Assembly: GCA_025642065.1 (NCBI GenBank)
Contig: JAODUP010000443.1
Location: forward strand, 62,001 to 126,000
Length of the DNA: 64,000 bases
Direction: 5' to 3'
Source: Paralvinella palmiformis
Lineage: Eukaryota; Annelida; Polychaeta; Terebellida; Alvinellidae
Shown here piece after piece: positions 61,607 through 64,000 of this stretch. Every line of letters starts with the position of its first letter. Position 1 is the stretch's first letter. The position numbers were made by a program, and so were the translations under genes. Below the pieces are notes generated by a model, which ran no database searches, was not told where the DNA came from, and was given only the letters and a program-made list of their open reading frames with translations.

Positions 61607-62200
61607 ATGGAGAGGCAAGTAAATGCAATATCCAAAGCCTGTTATTACCAATTTCGTAATATTGGTCATATTAGGCCGTACATCACATTGGATGCTTGCA
61701 AAGCACTGGCACACGCCCTCATAACTACTCGGCTAGATTACGGCAACGCTCTCCTGTATGGTCATCCAAGGACACTCATGATACGGCTACAGAAAGTACA
61801 AAATTCTTCTGCCAGGTTAGTCACTCGCACTTGTCGTACCGTATCAGCCGACATGGTCTCTACGGTCTGAGTCTGGAGCATTCTTAGTCGTACCAACGAC
61901 ACGTGGAGTGACATACGGTAATAGATGTTTCAGAAAGGTTGCTGCAACCTTATGGAATAATCTTCCAGTAACCACCAGAAAGTGCAATACCCTACATACC
62001 TTCAAAAAGAAGATAAAAACGAATCTTTTTGTTTCAGATTTGCCTAGGTAAATATATTATGTATTTGGCTGGAAAGAATTATGTATTTTTTAAAGATGTA
62101 AATCTGTTACATCCATAGAATTATTTATTGTCAAGCAGCTTAGAGTAATCTTGTTACAGGTTATATAGGGCGCCATATAAAGTTTGTATATTATTGTTGT
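61607..62200 (+). pseudogene. 5'-truncated LINE: ORF2 C-terminus and 3' tail
   Basis: The frame from 61607 reads MERQVNAISKACYYQFRNIG, then RPYITLDACKALAHALITTR, LDYGNALLYGHP and RLQKVQNSSARLVTRT, the standard C-terminal region of CR1/L2-like LINE ORF2. About 60 residues (the LHWLPV to YLSDLI part) are deleted near 61865, with a stop. A second frame resumes FLVVPTTRGVTYGNRCFRKV, then AATLWNNLPV and KKKIKTNLFVSDLPR, with a stop at about 62049-62051. The 3' untranslated part ends TATAGGGCGCCATATAAAGT, followed by TTGTATATTATTG. That tail closely resembles the SINE-A tail. It is inactive, but its kind of machinery could have mobilised SINE-A. Confidence 0.9.
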
Positions 62201-64000
62201 ATATTACTCATTCAAATCTAACGCCCATAGGGAGATGATAAAAATGCCTAGCCATAAATATATGTCTGTGCTTGTCTCCGTAATGCCCACACATATGACT
62301 GTGTAATTGTATAATAACAAACTAATCGGACATACAAAGGAAGCCACCACAATAGTCAATAAATGTTAGCGTACAGAAAGTGATGTATGGACTACATAAC
62401 ATTGTATTGTTATGTTCGAACCACCAATGAAACAATGACAGCAGCAACACTTCAAAAGATCAGAATAACAAACCAATGTTATTAAAGTAAAGTGTCTCTT
62501 GTAGAATGATACTAGAGTATTAGTGCCAACATGCATAACCCTAAATGACTTAGTTATATCTACGGGGGGACCGGGGGGGTGACCTACTCTAATTGAGTGT
62601 CTACTCGTGGATAATTTACTGGTGTTACAAAACTAACCGCTGTTACTCTGTATTATCATTTCTTTTAGTCATCACAGATTTTACATTTTTTACTTCACTG
62701 GTCTAAGTGGGAGACCAATATAGGTATAGGTAGGAGTGGGTATGTGTATGTGTGTATGCGTATGTGTATGTGTGTGTGTGTGTTTTATTGGGTGTGTATT
62801 CATCCCTGCATGTCTCCTTAAAGCAATATCTGTTTTAATACTAAAATAACATTATTCTAAAATATATGCAACTTATTCTACGGTTCAGTAATAGCTTTAT
62901 GAAACAAATATTCCAATGTCAAATGTCACGATCCCCTAAATATATGTACCGAATGACATGATTTCGCCAAAGGGAATGTAGGTGGACTAAGGATCGGGTC
63001 TACAAAATGACAATCTCCCTGCCACGTAAATGTCAATGTTAAATCGTGTTTACAATTTATGTTTATCTCTTGTAATATGTCTAAAGGCTTTGTTATACGA
63101 ATCCTACATGACAGTTGTCATTGTTATAAACGAATGTTACGACATCTGCCGACAATATGTTGTCACCTGAACCTTGACCTTTTGTTGAGATCTAGCATAA
63201 CAAACAGATCACTGCCGTATAAATTAAATATTTATCAATTATATACTGATATTCAAATTAAATTGCTCCACGTACGTATTATTGTATTGACTTACCCTTC
63301 TCTCTTGATGAATAGAAGCCAATGGAGCTTATTATCATCCTTAAAACTGTTTTTATAATCGTGTTCATCATCAACATATACAGCATATGCAGGAGTTAAA
63401 CCTCCAACAAGTCAACATTAGTGGACAACAATACAGTTCTGTAACAGTGACATTTAACTGCATTAGTAGTAAAAGGAATATGTAATAATGATTGATGGCT
63501 TGAATATTACTATTCATAGGAAATATGAATATTAATTGGACACTGATTATCAAAGACAACCAATGCGTTTTAGATAACTACGTCATTAGGATATTTTCTG
63601 AGAATAAGATAATAGTATACCTTTTAAACATCGCTCTTTTAATATAAATTCAAATAATTCCATTAATGTAAGAGGTTCTAGCATCTAGAGACGGCAATCA
63701 AATTAACTTCATCATTCTTCATCCAGTTATCATGTATGAAGCATCCATATACTACCAGATGTATCTAATATTATCTCAGAAATTGCAAATTCCCCCAAGT
63801 TCATAAAACCGAACTTTATCTATAAAATATTACCAAAATTGTTTTTCGCCAATAAGCCAATTTACATATTTCACGAATTTTTAATACCACTAACTCAATT
63901 TGTAGAATTTTATTAAATTACCCCTGCAGTAAATCATGTCATTCATCTGATCCAGTAATATTGGTTCTGAATTTAAGCTAATAATGCACAATTATCCAGT
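62201..64000. other. AT-rich sequence without a recognised gene
   Basis: Contains a (TATGTG)n tract at 62738-62783 and a 99-codon frame at 63059-63358 with no recognisable domain. Confidence 0.5.

Overview
This window looks like AT-rich, repeat-dense DNA from an animal genome. There is no operon structure, no intact conserved gene, and no rRNA, true tRNA or CRISPR array. The mix points to a lophotrochozoan, most likely a mollusc: several tRNA-derived SINE families, 5'-truncated non-LTR retrotransposons (LINEs), SINE and LINE tails of the GGCGCTATATAAA type, an element tail of the form CGTTAAACAACATTCATCC, and very many (TA)n, (CA)n and (GA)n arrays. This assignment rests on general character only. 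The window could be intergenic or lie inside a very large intron.

Layout. 0-8 kb: repeat D copy 1, a SINE-A flanked by (TA)n, a tandem ~600-bp duplication (6.3-7.4 kb) and a copy of repeat E. 8-24 kb: SINE-B copy 1, a LINE reverse-transcriptase remnant with a YADD box (13.7 kb), a pogo/Tigger-like MITE (15.35 kb), a LINE C-terminal remnant (19.9 kb), a decayed hAT transposase split by a SINE-C (21.1-22.2 kb), a second SINE-C with a perfect target duplication, and repeat E. 24.4-46.1 kb: two diverged copies of one 8-9 kb segment (24.43-32.18 and 37.20-46.11 kb). They differ by datable insertions: a SINE-C and repeat D in copy A; a TTAA-type MITE and a 2.1-kb block with repeat E in copy B. Between them lie LINE remnants, an unrecognised ORF (32.5-33.1 kb), a SINE-A, and a short ORF shaped like a secreted peptide precursor (36.3-36.56 kb, minus strand). 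46-64 kb: SINE-A next to SINE-B, a broken NADAR-domain ORF directly downstream of an L1-like half-element (50.3-51.9 kb), a 5'-truncated SINE-C, a local duplication whose second copy is swollen with homopolymers (54.4-55.6 kb), the most complete repeat E (55.7-56.35 kb), a 77-bp minisatellite, and a LINE 3' end whose tail resembles that of SINE-A (61.6-62.2 kb).

How the parts relate. The LINEs are the plausible source of retrotransposition machinery for the SINEs, and SINE-A carries the LINE-type 3' end. The hAT and L1-like remnants, two MITEs and repeat E form a layered record of insertions. Microsatellites repeatedly sit at element ends. The only items with possible host function are the NADAR remnant, the secretory-type ORF and the unrecognised ORF at 32.5-33.1 kb; none is proven to be a working gene.
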